Made by a program: the position numbers and the translations under genes. A stretch of 40,993 nt of DNA from positions 1 through 40,993 of the forward strand of contig JAILGH010000040.1 in the NCBI GenBank assembly GCA_024697025.1, given 5' to 3'. The notes beneath the pieces were generated by a model. It had not been told where the DNA came from, did not search any database, and saw only the letters and a list, made by a program, of their open reading frames with translations. Source of the DNA: Pseudobutyrivibrio sp. GTDB lineage: Bacteria > Bacillota > Clostridia > Lachnospirales > Lachnospiraceae. Of the stretch, positions 1 through 7,851 are shown piece after piece (position 1 is the stretch's first letter; every line of letters begins with the position of its first letter).

Positions 1-339
1 GGTTCTCCAGAGAACTTCAAGCTCCTTGAGGATCTTGCAGAGGTTCTTAATGGTACAGTATCATGCTCACGTGCCGTTGTAGATTCAGGCTGGAAGCCAA
101 AGGATCTTCAGGTAGGTCAGACAGGTAAGACTGTACGTCCAAACGTATACTTTGCTATCGGTATTTCTGGTGCTATCCAGCATACAGCAGGTATGGAAGA
201 GTCTGATATCATCATCGCTATCAACAAGGATGAGACAGCTCCTATCTTTGATGTAGCTGATTACGGTATCGTTGGAGATCTTAACAAGATCGTTCCAGCT
301 CTTACAGAAGCACTCAAGGCAGAGTTAGCAAACAAGTAA
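1..339 (+). CDS. etfA: Electron transfer flavoprotein, alpha subunit (C-terminal part)
   Basis: The reading frame is open from base 1 and ends at TAA 337-339, so only the last 112 codons are present. The visible part is the FAD-binding C-terminal domain of EtfA: a GSPENF start, an SRAVVDSGW segment, a [19 protein letters not shown] stretch and an [24 protein letters not shown] block, all typical of the family. With EtfB it carries electrons between flavin dehydrogenases such as butyryl-CoA dehydrogenase and their partners; in butyrate-forming anaerobes etfB normally lies just upstream, here outside the window. A strong hairpin follows, so this is the last gene of its operon. Confidence 0.95.
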   Translation, partial: GSPENFKLLEDLAEVLNGTVSCSRAVVDSGWKPKDLQVGQTGKTVRPNVYFAIGISGAIQHTAGMEESDIIIAINKDETAPIFDVADYGIVGDLNKIVPALTEALKAELANK

Positions 340-393
340 AAGGCAATATCTATTCAATAGATTAGATTTTCCTATAATTTCTTTCTTTAATTT

Positions 394-424
394 TTAAGGG
401 CTAGTCCAGTGGGCTGGCCCTTAA
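394..424 (+). terminator. Hairpin terminator after etfA
   Basis: Near-perfect stem with arms 394-407 and 411-424, containing two G-T wobbles, and loop AGT. It has AT-rich flanks with runs of T before and A/T after, so it could act in both directions. No long U-run follows on the plus strand, but position and stem strength support termination of the etf operon. Confidence 0.7.
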
Positions 425-524
425 GTTATTTATATAAAATATTTTTTCGTTTAAACTATTAATTTGGCGCTAAATAGATTAATATAAAGATAGATTATTG
501 CGTTGGTGCGGGGAGTAATAGCCG

Positions 525-2015
525 ATGAGTAATAAACGATTGTCTACAATTCTGTTTTCACTTTTGGCAACTATCTTAGTAGCTTTGTTTGCTGCACCAA
601 TTTCTTGTCAGGCAAAGACTCTGACGCAAGCAGAAAATCCCAAAAATGTTAAATATCGACAACTTAATAGCGATGAAATCATGATTCTAAAAGTGTTTTT
701 TGATTGTGATTTTTATAGAACAAACAATGACGATGTTGTCGATGAAGTCGGCACTAGCTATGACGCTTTGTTTAATCATTTTACTTCTAAGGGGATTTTT
801 GAGGGGAGAGACTGCTGTTCTTATATAAACGTGTCGGCATATAGTGCGTCTAATTCAGACCTGTTTTTGGCGTTTAAAGATAATCCAGTAAAATATTATG
901 AACATTATCTGATTTATGGAATAAATGAAAATCGATATGTTCTTACTTTAGAGGCCTGTGCTGCAAGAAATATTACCGTTGTATCCTTGGCAGATTCAAG
1001 AATTAGGATTACTCCTGGAGCATTTTACAGTGCAAAGTATTTTAATACAAATAGCTATAATAAGGTGGCAGAAAACGTTTATGGTAATTCTGACAGAAAG
1101 AATTCTAATGGAGTTGATACTGCAACGGAGAATTTTGCTGATAATAAAGCAAGTAAAATGTCGGGTAATGGTTCTTCTGTCGTAAGTGATAATACTGGGA
1201 ATAACGATAATCAGGGAAAAATCGATATCCAAGGAAATGCTGGCAATCTGGGGGACATAGACAATCAAGAGAATACAGGTAATACGGGAAGTACTGGGAA
1301 TGCTGATAGCGGCTTTGGAAATTCCACAGGTGATAATACTGGTAGTTCATTAGGAAATAATGACAATAATTCTGGGAATAATAATGAATCTGGTGGGAAC
1401 GAAAATCCGGGAGGCGCAACAAATCCAGGAGGCACAACAGACCCTGGGGATACAGACCCAGTAGCTCCTGATCCTATAGTGGCAACAGTAGGAAATCGTC
1501 AAATGATTAACTATTATTTTTTACATGGTGAACTGGATCCAAGCATTTATGGAGCATATTTATATCCTGATGACCAAAATGCAATGTCGCTGGTTTGGAC
1601 TTCTTCTGACGATTATAGTGTTTCGGGTAGCTATGAGCCTTCATCATCAAATACTCCTGAGAACTGCCCTAATTATCTATTCAAATTGATATATTATAAT
1701 GAATATAGTCAGTTGAATGGAAATGAAACAGATAACGTATATGCGTATGTGGTGTGTGAAGTGGGAAGAAATGTTGTAATGACTGCGGAGGCGTCTGGGG
1801 TAGTAATTTCCACAGAAAATGATTTTAGGGATTTTGCAAATAATCAATATTTTGCGCAGGAAAATAATTTTACTCGTGAAGGTGGAGCAATTACCGCTAA
1901 AAGTGAAACATTGTTCTCTGCATCTGAAGGCAATATATTGATAAACACAAAGTTTATCAATGAAGATGTGCCTGAGGATAATGTAAATATTGATATAGTA
2001 GTGCAAGTAGATTAA
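525..2015 (+). CDS. Secreted protein with two YxxxxxDV...EGR-type repeats and an Asn/Gly-rich linker
   Basis: The 496-residue product starts with a clear signal peptide (basic N-terminus, hydrophobic core, likely cleavage after SCQA near residue 30). Residues about 45-145 hold two degenerate copies of a short repeat of the form FYxxNxDVvxxxGxxxxaLxxHFxxxGixEGR, a pattern I know from clostridial and other surface proteins without an agreed function. Residues about 180-310 are low complexity, rich in Asn, Gly and Ser and then Pro/Gly, which looks like a flexible spacer. The last 180 residues form a beta-rich domain I do not recognise. No LPxTG or membrane anchor is visible, so it may be released. 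The N-terminal half is clearly homologous to the protein at 17336-18610. The start is supported by a GGGGAG ribosome binding site about 10 bases upstream. Function unknown. Confidence 0.85.
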   Translation: MSNKRLSTILFSLLATILVALFAAPISCQAKTLTQAENPKNVKYRQLNSDEIMILKVFFDCDFYRTNNDDVVDEVGTSYDALFNHFTSKGIFEGRDCCSYINVSAYSASNSDLFLAFKDNPVKYYEHYLIYGINENRYVLTLEACAARNITVVSLADSRIRITPGAFYSAKYFNTNSYNKVAENVYGNSDRKNSNGVDTATENFADNKASKMSGNGSSVVSDNTGNNDNQGKIDIQGNAGNLGDIDNQENTGNTGSTGNADSGFGNSTGDNTGSSLGNNDNNSGNNNESGGNENPGGATNPGGTTDPGDTDPVAPDPIVATVGNRQMINYYFLHGELDPSIYGAYLYPDDQNAMSLVWTSSDDYSVSGSYEPSSSNTPENCPNYLFKLIYYNEYSQLNGNETDNVYAYVVCEVGRNVVMTAEASGVVISTENDFRDFANNQYFAQENNFTREGGAITAKSETLFSASEGNILINTKFINEDVPEDNVNIDIVVQVD

Positions 2016-2048
2016 ACGGCAAGAAATCAACCTTGTACTCGTTTTTTT
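2014..2048 (+). terminator. Possible weak terminator between the secreted protein gene and the MATE gene
   Basis: AAACG (2014-2018) pairs with CGTTT (2040-2044), with an inner CAAG/CTTG stem, followed by a run of seven T. The stem is short and has unpaired bases, so it may only partly stop transcription into the transporter gene. Confidence 0.4.
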
Positions 2049-2073
2049 AGAATGTAAGTGCTAAAATCTAGCT

Positions 2074-3438
2074 ATGAGCAAGACAAATAAATTAGACATG
2101 ACACATGGCCCATTATTTGGGAAACTTATTAAATTTACAATTCCAATTATTCTATCAGGTGTGTTGCAGCTTCTTTTTAACGCAGCTGATGTAATTGTCG
2201 TGGGGCGTTTTGCCGGTGAAACGGCTATTGCAGCTGTTGGTTCCACAGGAGCCCTTATAAATCTCATGACCAATCTCTTTATCGGTATGTCTATCGGTGC
2301 AAATGTATGTGCAGCACAATTTTATGGTGCAGGACATGAAGAGGATGTGCAAAAGACAGTACATACAAGCACTGCCTTTTCATTAATTGGCGGCTTGGTT
2401 CTTGTGTTTGTAGGGCTGTTTGGAGCAAAGCCTATGCTTGAGCTTATGGGCTCTCCTAGTGATGTGCTTCCACTTGCAACTTTATATGTGCGTATTTACT
2501 TTTTGGCTATGCCAGCAATTATGCTGTACAATTTTTTGGCTGCAATTCTTAGAGCTTCTGGTGATACAGCGCATCCACTATTGTTTTTAACCATAGCTGG
2601 CGTGATAAATGTTTTATTAAATCTAGTTTTAGTAATCGAGTTCGAGATGGGAGTTGCCGGTGTTGCAATTGCAACTGTGGTTTCTAATCTTATTTCTTGT
2701 GCTTTACTAGTAGCGTTTTTTAAACGACAAAATAACGCCTTGAAATTAGATTTTTCAAGTATCTCTATCGATAAAGGAATCCTAAGCAAGATAATACGTA
2801 TAGGTTTGCCAGCAGGTATGCAGGGGACAGTATTTTCATTATCCAACGTTGTCATTCAATCTGCTATTAATTCTTTTGGAACAGCGGTTGTTGCCGGCTC
2901 TGCGGCAGCTGCAAGCATTGAAGGATTCGTATATATATCAATGAATTCTGTATCCCAGACTACCGTTACCTTTGTAGGGCAAAACTTCGGTGCAGGAGAT
3001 GAGAAAAGGGTTAAAAAGGTTATATTTGAGACCCTTGGAATAGTTATGTTTGTAGGGCTTGTGATGGGTAACTTAGTTTACTTTAATTCGGAGTATTTAC
3101 TCGGCATTTATACCGACAGTAAAGATGCCATAGTAGCTGGTAGCCTTAGATTATTCTGGGTTGCATGTCCATATTTCCTTTGCGGTGTTATGGATACATT
3201 ATCAGGTGCTATGAGGGGCTTTGGACAATCCCTTGTACCGATGTTTGTATCCCTAGGAGGGGCTTGCGTCACAAGACTAATTTGGATTGCCACATATTTT
3301 AGAACTAATCACACCCAGAGCGTGTTGTTTTTCTCATATCCAGGCAGTTGGCTTTTGACTAACACGGTACACGCCATATGTCTGATTATGGTTTATAGGG
3401 CATGGGTAAGGAAGAAGTCATCTGAGGTGCGGATTTAA
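2074..3438 (+). CDS. MATE family multidrug/cation antiporter
   Basis: A 454-residue integral membrane protein with about twelve hydrophobic segments and the usual two-fold MATE layout: a start of the type MTHGPLFGKLIKFTIPII, then NAADVIVVGRFAGETAIAAVG early in the first half and a matching GxxxGAGDEKR segment followed by a SGAMRGFGQSLVPM block in the second half. Members export drugs or other organic cations in exchange for Na+ or H+ across the cytoplasmic membrane; the substrate cannot be read from sequence. Length fits the DinF/NorM-like group. No good ribosome binding site precedes ATG 2074; an in-frame ATG at 2098 is an alternative start but is no better supported. Confidence 0.93.
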   Translation: MSKTNKLDMTHGPLFGKLIKFTIPIILSGVLQLLFNAADVIVVGRFAGETAIAAVGSTGALINLMTNLFIGMSIGANVCAAQFYGAGHEEDVQKTVHTSTAFSLIGGLVLVFVGLFGAKPMLELMGSPSDVLPLATLYVRIYFLAMPAIMLYNFLAAILRASGDTAHPLLFLTIAGVINVLLNLVLVIEFEMGVAGVAIATVVSNLISCALLVAFFKRQNNALKLDFSSISIDKGILSKIIRIGLPAGMQGTVFSLSNVVIQSAINSFGTAVVAGSAAAASIEGFVYISMNSVSQTTVTFVGQNFGAGDEKRVKKVIFETLGIVMFVGLVMGNLVYFNSEYLLGIYTDSKDAIVAGSLRLFWVACPYFLCGVMDTLSGAMRGFGQSLVPMFVSLGGACVTRLIWIATYFRTNHTQSVLFFSYPGSWLLTNTVHAICLIMVYRAWVRKKSSEVRI

Positions 3439-3484
3439 TGGTTTTCATGACTTTAAAATAATAGGATCTGAAAATTTACATAAA

Positions 3485-3557
3485 CTATAAAGAGCAATAA
3501 ATCGATAATCTATGACTTTTTTCAAGAGAAAAGAAGTATAGATTTTAAGCTCTATAG
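3485..3557 (+). promoter_or_regulatory. Nested stem-loop directly before the GH2 gene
   Basis: Outer arms CTATAAAGAGC (3485-3495) and GCTCTATAG (3549-3557) enclose an inner hairpin whose arms run 3507-3523 and 3528-3544 with loop AAGA. The structure ends just before the GAGGAGGGA ribosome binding site (3559-3567), so it lies in the leader of the glycosidase gene. It could be a leader hairpin controlling translation or stability, or an operator dyad; I do not recognise a known family. Confidence 0.45.
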
Positions 3558-3572
3558 TAGAGGAGGGAGATT

Positions 3573-5327
3573 ATGGATTGGAAGGGTATACTTACAGCTA
3601 TAAGTAAGCCGGATAAAAATGCAGCCACCTACGAGCTTTCTACAGACTTTAAATACACTGGTCTGCAGGAATATCCACGTCCGCAGCTTCAACGCAAGTC
3701 TTATATCAATCTCAATGGACAGTGGAATTATAGGGTTATTAGCGGTCAGGGAAGAGTGACTTTTGCAGGCCCCATAGAAGTTCCATTTTCGCCTGAAGCC
3801 AGGCTCTCTGGCACTGAGGGGCATGTTCTTTTGCCAGATGAAACCTTAGAATATACCAAGATTTTTACTTTAGATAAGGTCAAGAAATCAAAGCACTTGA
3901 TTCTTCATTTTGGCGCAGTGGATCAGGTTGCGCAGGTGTTTATCAATGGGATAAATCTTGGGACACACGAAGGTGGTTACACCGCATTTTCTTTTGACAT
4001 ATCTGAGTTTATTCACGAAGGAGATAACGAAATAAAGGTGAAGGTCCGTGATTATATGGACACTGTGGGATATGCTAGAGGCAAGCAGAGTTTAGAGCCA
4101 AGCGGAATGTGGTATAGCGCTCAAAGCGGTATATGGCAGACTGTGTGGATGGAGTGGGTGCCAGCTGCCTATGTGACGTCCATAAGGATTACTCCTGATA
4201 TTGATGGTAATAAGCTTGATTTGGTACTTAAGGTTTCAGAAATGAAGGGGCATTTAGAAATCTCATCATCAAATCAAGATTTAATAAAGGGATATGATGT
4301 AAAAGAATTGCGGGATGACAAGCTTATAGTTGAAGTGAAGCTTAATAAGTATAAGTTATGGTCTCCAGAGGAACCTAATCTCTATTTCCTAAATGTTGAC
4401 TATGGTAAGGATAAGTTTTCTACTTATTTTGCTATGCGTCATTTTGGCGTGGAAAACGACGAGCAGGGCATTCCAAGGCTCACATTAAATCACAAGCCAT
4501 ACTTTATGAACGGAGTGCTAGACCAGGGATACTATCCAGAGAGCCTTATGACGCCACCAAGCGATGATGCAATGATTTATGACATAGAAATCATAAAAGG
4601 TCTTGGCTTTAATATGATAAGAAAGCACTGTAAGCTTGAGCCGATGCGATGGTATTTCCATTGTGACAGGCTTGGAATGATTGTGTGGCAGGATATTGTA
4701 AACGGTGGCCTAAAATATGATATGAACATGATTTGTAACGTTCCAACAGTAGTTAGGCCTTTTGGTAATGCTAAGGATAAAAACAACTTTTTCCTCAAGT
4801 TTACTGGCCGAACCACGGAGCAGTCCAAGGAAATATGGCGTAAAGAGTGTGCAGATATAATGAATCAACTATACAATGTGCCTTCTATAGGCCAGTGGTG
4901 CCTGTTTAACGAAGGCTGGGGCCAGTTCGATGCCAAAACATGTTGTAGATACGCTAAAAATATCGACTCTACGAGACCAATAGATTCAGCTTCAGGATGG
5001 TTCCATGAAAACTGTGGAGATGTATTCTCTGAGCACATCTATTTTGATGAACTAAAGGCGAAGCCAACAACTAAACCTTATGTCATTTCTGAGTACGGTG
5101 GCTATTCATTAAAGGTCGGCAATCACGTCAAGAGAGATGCAATTTATGGATATAAAAAGTTCTATCAGGCAAAAGATTTGCAAGATGCGTTTGATAAACT
5201 GATGATTAAAATCACGTCTCTTGAGTCCAAGGGGCTGTCTGGGGCAGTATTCACTCAAGCCACTGATATTGAAGATGAATTAAATGGACTCATTACATAT
5301 GACAGGAAGGTGCAAAAGATTTTTTGA
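3573..5327 (+). CDS. Glycoside hydrolase family 2 protein (beta-galactosidase/glucuronidase-like)
   Basis: A 584-residue protein with the GH2 domain order: an N-terminal jelly-roll sugar-binding domain (about residues 45-205, with LNGQWNYRV, FGAVDQVAQVFINGINLGTHEGGY split by variation, and SGIWQTVWME), an immunoglobulin-like domain (about 205-300) and a TIM-barrel catalytic domain. The likely acid/base is Glu447 in CLFNEGWGQ and the likely nucleophile Glu507 in VISEYGGYS. There is no signal peptide, so it acts inside the cell on imported oligosaccharides. It is shorter than LacZ (about 1000 residues) and lacks the C-terminal domains, closer to the small glucuronidase/galactosidase-like members. 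Exact sugar specificity cannot be told. ATG 3573 has an excellent GAGGAGGGA site. It stands alone, followed by a terminator at 5417-5451. Confidence 0.9.
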   Translation: MDWKGILTAISKPDKNAATYELSTDFKYTGLQEYPRPQLQRKSYINLNGQWNYRVISGQGRVTFAGPIEVPFSPEARLSGTEGHVLLPDETLEYTKIFTLDKVKKSKHLILHFGAVDQVAQVFINGINLGTHEGGYTAFSFDISEFIHEGDNEIKVKVRDYMDTVGYARGKQSLEPSGMWYSAQSGIWQTVWMEWVPAAYVTSIRITPDIDGNKLDLVLKVSEMKGHLEISSSNQDLIKGYDVKELRDDKLIVEVKLNKYKLWSPEEPNLYFLNVDYGKDKFSTYFAMRHFGVENDEQGIPRLTLNHKPYFMNGVLDQGYYPESLMTPPSDDAMIYDIEIIKGLGFNMIRKHCKLEPMRWYFHCDRLGMIVWQDIVNGGLKYDMNMICNVPTVVRPFGNAKDKNNFFLKFTGRTTEQSKEIWRKECADIMNQLYNVPSIGQWCLFNEGWGQFDAKTCCRYAKNIDSTRPIDSASGWFHENCGDVFSEHIYFDELKAKPTTKPYVISEYGGYSLKVGNHVKRDAIYGYKKFYQAKDLQDAFDKLMIKITSLESKGLSGAVFTQATDIEDELNGLITYDRKVQKIF

Positions 5328-5334
5328 GCGTAAT

Positions 5335-5534
5335 TGTGGATTATTCAGTTATTGTGGATAACTTTGTGGGAAATGTTTGTTCGTTGATTTCTGAATCACT
5401 TAGTTAAAAATGCGCACAAGCCCTTGATAATAAGGGACTTGGGACTTTTTTATGCTGTAGATAAAATTGTGGATAAAAATGATAAATGAAGTTATCCTCA
5501 ACTTTAAAAACATGAATGTGGATATTGTGGATAA
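5335..5534. promoter_or_regulatory. Cluster of DnaA-box-like sites
   Basis: Within 200 bp there are three exact TGTGGATAA sites (5353-5361, 5468-5476, 5526-5534), whose complement TTATCCACA is the classic DnaA box, plus one-mismatch sites TGTGGATTA (5335-5343), TGTGGATAT (5517-5525) and, in the other orientation, TTATCCTCA (5492-5500). The last two TGTGGATA sites abut. The surroundings are AT-rich. No dnaA, dnaN, rpmH or parAB is near, so this is more likely a DnaA-titrating or regulatory cluster than oriC. No gene overlaps it. Confidence 0.6.
5417..5451 (+). terminator. Terminator of the GH2 gene
   Basis: Stem CAAGCCCTT (5417-5425) pairs with AAGGG-A-CTTG (5432-5441, one bulged A), loop GATAAT, followed a few bases on by six T. 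It sits 90 bp after the GH2 stop, inside the DnaA-box cluster. Confidence 0.65.
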
Positions 5535-5610
5535 GTGTGTTGATAGGTTGAAACTTATTACAACAAGGAGAACTGTCTGTTTATATGACTCAGAAACATG
5601 AAGTTTATAC

Positions 5611-5850
5611 TAATTCCCCTATAACTTATATGTACTCTAGTTGCCTTCATGTTACATTCATCAAGTGAAATTATGAAAATGAGTTTTGTAGATATAGACA
5701 CCAGTCAAGATTCACATCCGTGTTCAACTTTCCTTGACCTCGCCGTCCTTGGCTCGGTCTGCCTATATCTATCAAAACTCATTATTCATTTCACTAGATT
5801 CATTTCACAAATCAGGTAACTAGAGAACATATAATTTTATAGGGAAATTA
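5611..5850. repeat. 240-bp imperfect palindrome (foldback element or long-hairpin RNA)
   Basis: The left arm 5611-5700 reappears as the reverse complement in 5760-5850 at roughly 75-80 percent identity by eye. Shared blocks in the same order include CCCTATAA, TTATATGT, CTCTAGTT, AGTGAAAT, AATGAGTTTTG and TAGATATAG. The ends read TAATT(C/T)CCC on both sides, with TA outermost. The central 59 bases (5701-5759) are richer in G and C and can form two alternative small hairpins: GTCAAG/CTTGAC (5704-5709 with 5733-5738) and a GACC..GCC / GGC..GGTC stem (5736-5759). No coding frame is visible. It could be a MITE-like foldback element with TA target duplication or a gene for a long hairpin RNA. Confidence 0.65.
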
Positions 5851-5935
5851 ATTTTAAATTGTGTCTCTGAGCAATGTAGGTAGAGAGATATATTAAAACT
5901 AATGCAGTTAAATTTAAAAAGTACTTATAAAAAAA

Positions 5936-5963
5936 CTTACAAATATTAGAAGTATGTTATAAT
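5936..5963 (+). promoter_or_regulatory. Promoter of mrp
   Basis: TATAAT at 5958-5963 preceded by TG one base upstream (extended -10), with a weaker -35 CTTACA (5936-5941) at 16 bp. It lies 58 bp before the mrp start and just downstream of the palindrome. Confidence 0.6.
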
Positions 5964-6020
5964 CATTTGGCGAGTAAATTTAGATAATTAATAAGAAACA
6001 TTTTAGGAGGTCTAATAATA

Positions 6021-6887
6021 ATGGCAGAGAATAGTTCATGTTCTTCAGCTAGCTCATGCTCAAGAGGTTCCTGTGAGGGATGTCCATCTGCGGCAGCTGC
6101 TCAGCAGGGTGTTAGAAACACATCGTTTGTTGAGGCACCTAATAAAGATTCTAATATAAAGCATGTTATCGGAGTTGTATCTGGTAAAGGTGGTGTTGGT
6201 AAATCTCTTGTTACAGCATCACTTGCTGGTGTTATGGCGCGTCAGGGATACAAGGTTGGTATTTTAGATGCAGATATAACTGGTCCATCTATTCCAAAGA
6301 TGTTTGGTGTGCATGGTCCGGCTGCAGCCAATGCAGAGGGTGTTATGTTACCTGAGGTGGCAGAGGATGGTACCAAGATTATGTCAATCAATCTTATCCT
6401 TGATGATGAGGAGTCGCCTGTTATCTGGAGAGGTCCTGTTATCGCAGGAGTAGTAAAGCAGTTTTGGACTGATGTAGCTTGGGGCGATATTGATTATTTG
6501 TTTGTTGATATGCCACCAGGAACGGGCGACGTTCCACTTACATGCTTCCAGTCACTTCCAGTGGATGGCGTAGTTATAGTTTCAAGTCCTCAGGAGCTTG
6601 TACAGATGATTGTTAAGAAGGCTTACAACATGGCAGATATGATGCATATCCCAGTTTTTGGTCTTGTTGAAAACTATTCATACATTAAGTGTCCTGATTG
6701 CGGCAAAGAAATTCAAATCTTTGGCGAGAGTCACATTGATGAGGTCGCGAAGGAACTTAACGTTCCAGTGCTTGGCAAGATGCCTATGGATAGAAGCTTT
6801 GCTACCGCAGCAGATGCTGGCCGCATTTTTGATATTGAAAATTCGTATCTTTCAGAGGCTAAGGGTATTTTGGAGAATATTAAATAA
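6021..6887 (+). CDS. Mrp/ApbC family iron-sulfur cluster carrier ATPase
   Basis: A 288-residue cytosolic P-loop ATPase of the Mrp/NBP35 family, which binds a 4Fe-4S cluster and passes it to target proteins. The deviant Walker A SGKGGVGKS lies near residue 55, LDADITGPSIPKMFG follows, and VDMPPGTGD marks the Walker B region. The C-terminal CPDC motif (about residues 224-227) supplies the bridging cluster ligands. The first 25 residues are rich in Cys and Ser (CSSASSC...CEGCP), an N-terminal cysteine extension as in NBP35-type proteins that may hold a second cluster. The TTAGGAGGT site 10-15 bases upstream supports ATG 6021. It is monocistronic, with its own promoter. Confidence 0.92.
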   Translation: MAENSSCSSASSCSRGSCEGCPSAAAAQQGVRNTSFVEAPNKDSNIKHVIGVVSGKGGVGKSLVTASLAGVMARQGYKVGILDADITGPSIPKMFGVHGPAAANAEGVMLPEVAEDGTKIMSINLILDDEESPVIWRGPVIAGVVKQFWTDVAWGDIDYLFVDMPPGTGDVPLTCFQSLPVDGVVIVSSPQELVQMIVKKAYNMADMMHIPVFGLVENYSYIKCPDCGKEIQIFGESHIDEVAKELNVPVLGKMPMDRSFATAADAGRIFDIENSYLSEAKGILENIK

Positions 6888-7021
6888 TTAAATATAGAAT
6901 TAATATATAAGAATCTAGGGATAAAGATTATAATTCTATCGATTAAGATTAAATTTAGAGAAACATAGATATTAAGATTAGTTTTTTGATTTTGTTTTTC
7001 TTAATTACAATTTCTGATATT

Positions 7022-7051
7022 TTAGACTGAGAAACAAATAGGGTATATAAA
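7022..7051 (+). promoter_or_regulatory. Candidate promoter of the cyclophilin gene
   Basis: TTAGAC (7022-7027), 18 bp, TATAAA (7046-7051). Transcription from here would include the folded leader at 7076-7162. The rest of 6888-7021 is AT-rich with no other clear signal. Confidence 0.4.
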
Positions 7052-7075
7052 TTATTATTTAACATATTGAAGTGA

Positions 7076-7162
7076 GCATGTAGGTATCAAGCTCTGAGTG
7101 TTGTCGGAAGTGAACGTTTTAGTTCACGGAGACAATATCTCAGGCTTGAGACCGTAACGTGC
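7076..7162 (+). promoter_or_regulatory. Structured RNA leader before the cyclophilin gene
   Basis: A long interrupted hairpin: GGT/ACC and TCAAGC/GCTTGA at the base (7083-7092 with 7144-7153), CTGAG/CTCAG (7094-7098 with 7139-7143), TTGTC/GACAA (7101-7105 with 7131-7135), a purine-rich internal loop GGAA/GGA, and GTGAAC/GTTCAC (7110-7115 with 7122-7127) closed by loop GTTTTA. An outer GCATGT/ACGTGC pairing (7076-7081 with 7157-7162, with wobbles) may close it. It ends about 20 bases before the AAGGAG site of the next gene. No T-run follows, so it is not a simple terminator. I do not match it to a riboswitch class I know. Confidence 0.55.
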
Positions 7163-7193
7163 GGATTAAAATTATTAAAGAAGGAGAATTACA

Positions 7194-7715
7194 ATGGCAC
7201 AGAATCCAGTAGTTACAATTGAAATGAAAAATGGCGATATCATGAAAGCTGAGCTTTATCCAGAAATCGCTCCAAACACAGTTAACAACTTTATTAGTCT
7301 TATCAACCACAACTTCTATGATGGTGTTATTTTCCATAGAGTTATCAAGGGATTTATGCTTCAGGGCGGAGATCCAGATGGAACAGGCATGGGTGGCCCT
7401 GGATATTCAATCAAGGGTGAGTTCTCAAGCAATGGCTTCAAGAATGACCTTAAGCATGAGCCAGGCGTACTTTCTATGGCTCGTACAATGATGCCTAACT
7501 CAGCAGGTAGCCAGTTCTTCATCATGCACCAGACAAGCCCACATCTTGATGGTGATTATGCAGCCTTTGGTAAGGTTATCGAGGGAATGGATGTTGTCAA
7601 CAAGATTGCTGAGACAGCTACAGACTGGTCTGACCGTCCAGTAGAGGAGCAGATGATGGCAAAGGTTACCGTTGATACATTTGGTGTAGAGTATCCAGAG
7701 CCTGAGAAATGCTAA
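7194..7715 (+). CDS. Peptidyl-prolyl cis-trans isomerase, cyclophilin type
   Basis: A 173-residue cyclophilin that catalyses cis-trans isomerisation of prolyl bonds during protein folding. Family blocks are all present: NTVNNFISL, FYDGVIFHRVIKGFMLQGGDP with the catalytic Arg of FHR, GGPGYSIKGEF, GVLSMAR, NSAGSQFFI and HLDGDYAAFGKV. There is no signal peptide, so it is cytosolic, like PpiB. The AAGGAGAATTAC spacing gives ATG 7194. Preceded by a long folded leader and followed by an imperfect CCATGCATT/AATGTATGG hairpin (7740-7762) and then a strong terminator at 7803-7829. Confidence 0.95.
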   Translation: MAQNPVVTIEMKNGDIMKAELYPEIAPNTVNNFISLINHNFYDGVIFHRVIKGFMLQGGDPDGTGMGGPGYSIKGEFSSNGFKNDLKHEPGVLSMARTMMPNSAGSQFFIMHQTSPHLDGDYAAFGKVIEGMDVVNKIAETATDWSDRPVEEQMMAKVTVDTFGVEYPEPEKC

Positions 7716-7802
7716 TTTATCCAGCATATTAGATTGTAACCATGCATTTTAATAATGTATGGCATTATAACTTGAACAACAGAAAATTATGTGATAATAT
7801 TA

Positions 7803-7829
7803 CGGCACGCGTTTTGCGTGTCGTTTTTT
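7803..7829 (+). terminator. Rho-independent terminator after the cyclophilin gene
   Basis: Stem CGGCACGC (7803-7810) / GCGTGTCG (7816-7823), loop GTTTT, then six T. It ends only 22 bp before the next start codon, which implies that the next gene uses its own promoter or read-through. Confidence 0.85.
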
Positions 7830-7851
7830 CGTTTATTTCTAAATTAATCCC

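Noticed and set aside
5335-5534. Chromosomal or plasmid origin of replication
   Set aside because: DnaA boxes are present, but no dnaA, dnaN, rpmH, rep or par genes and no clear 13-mer unwinding array; called a DnaA-box cluster only.
5611-5850. 6S RNA gene
   Set aside because: Length and long hairpin are suggestive, but pairing is too continuous, there is no obvious large central bubble, and the apex differs; not enough to call it.
7076-7162. Terminator of mrp
   Set aside because: The stem is strong but no T-run follows, and it is nearly 190 bp past the mrp stop and close to the next ribosome binding site.
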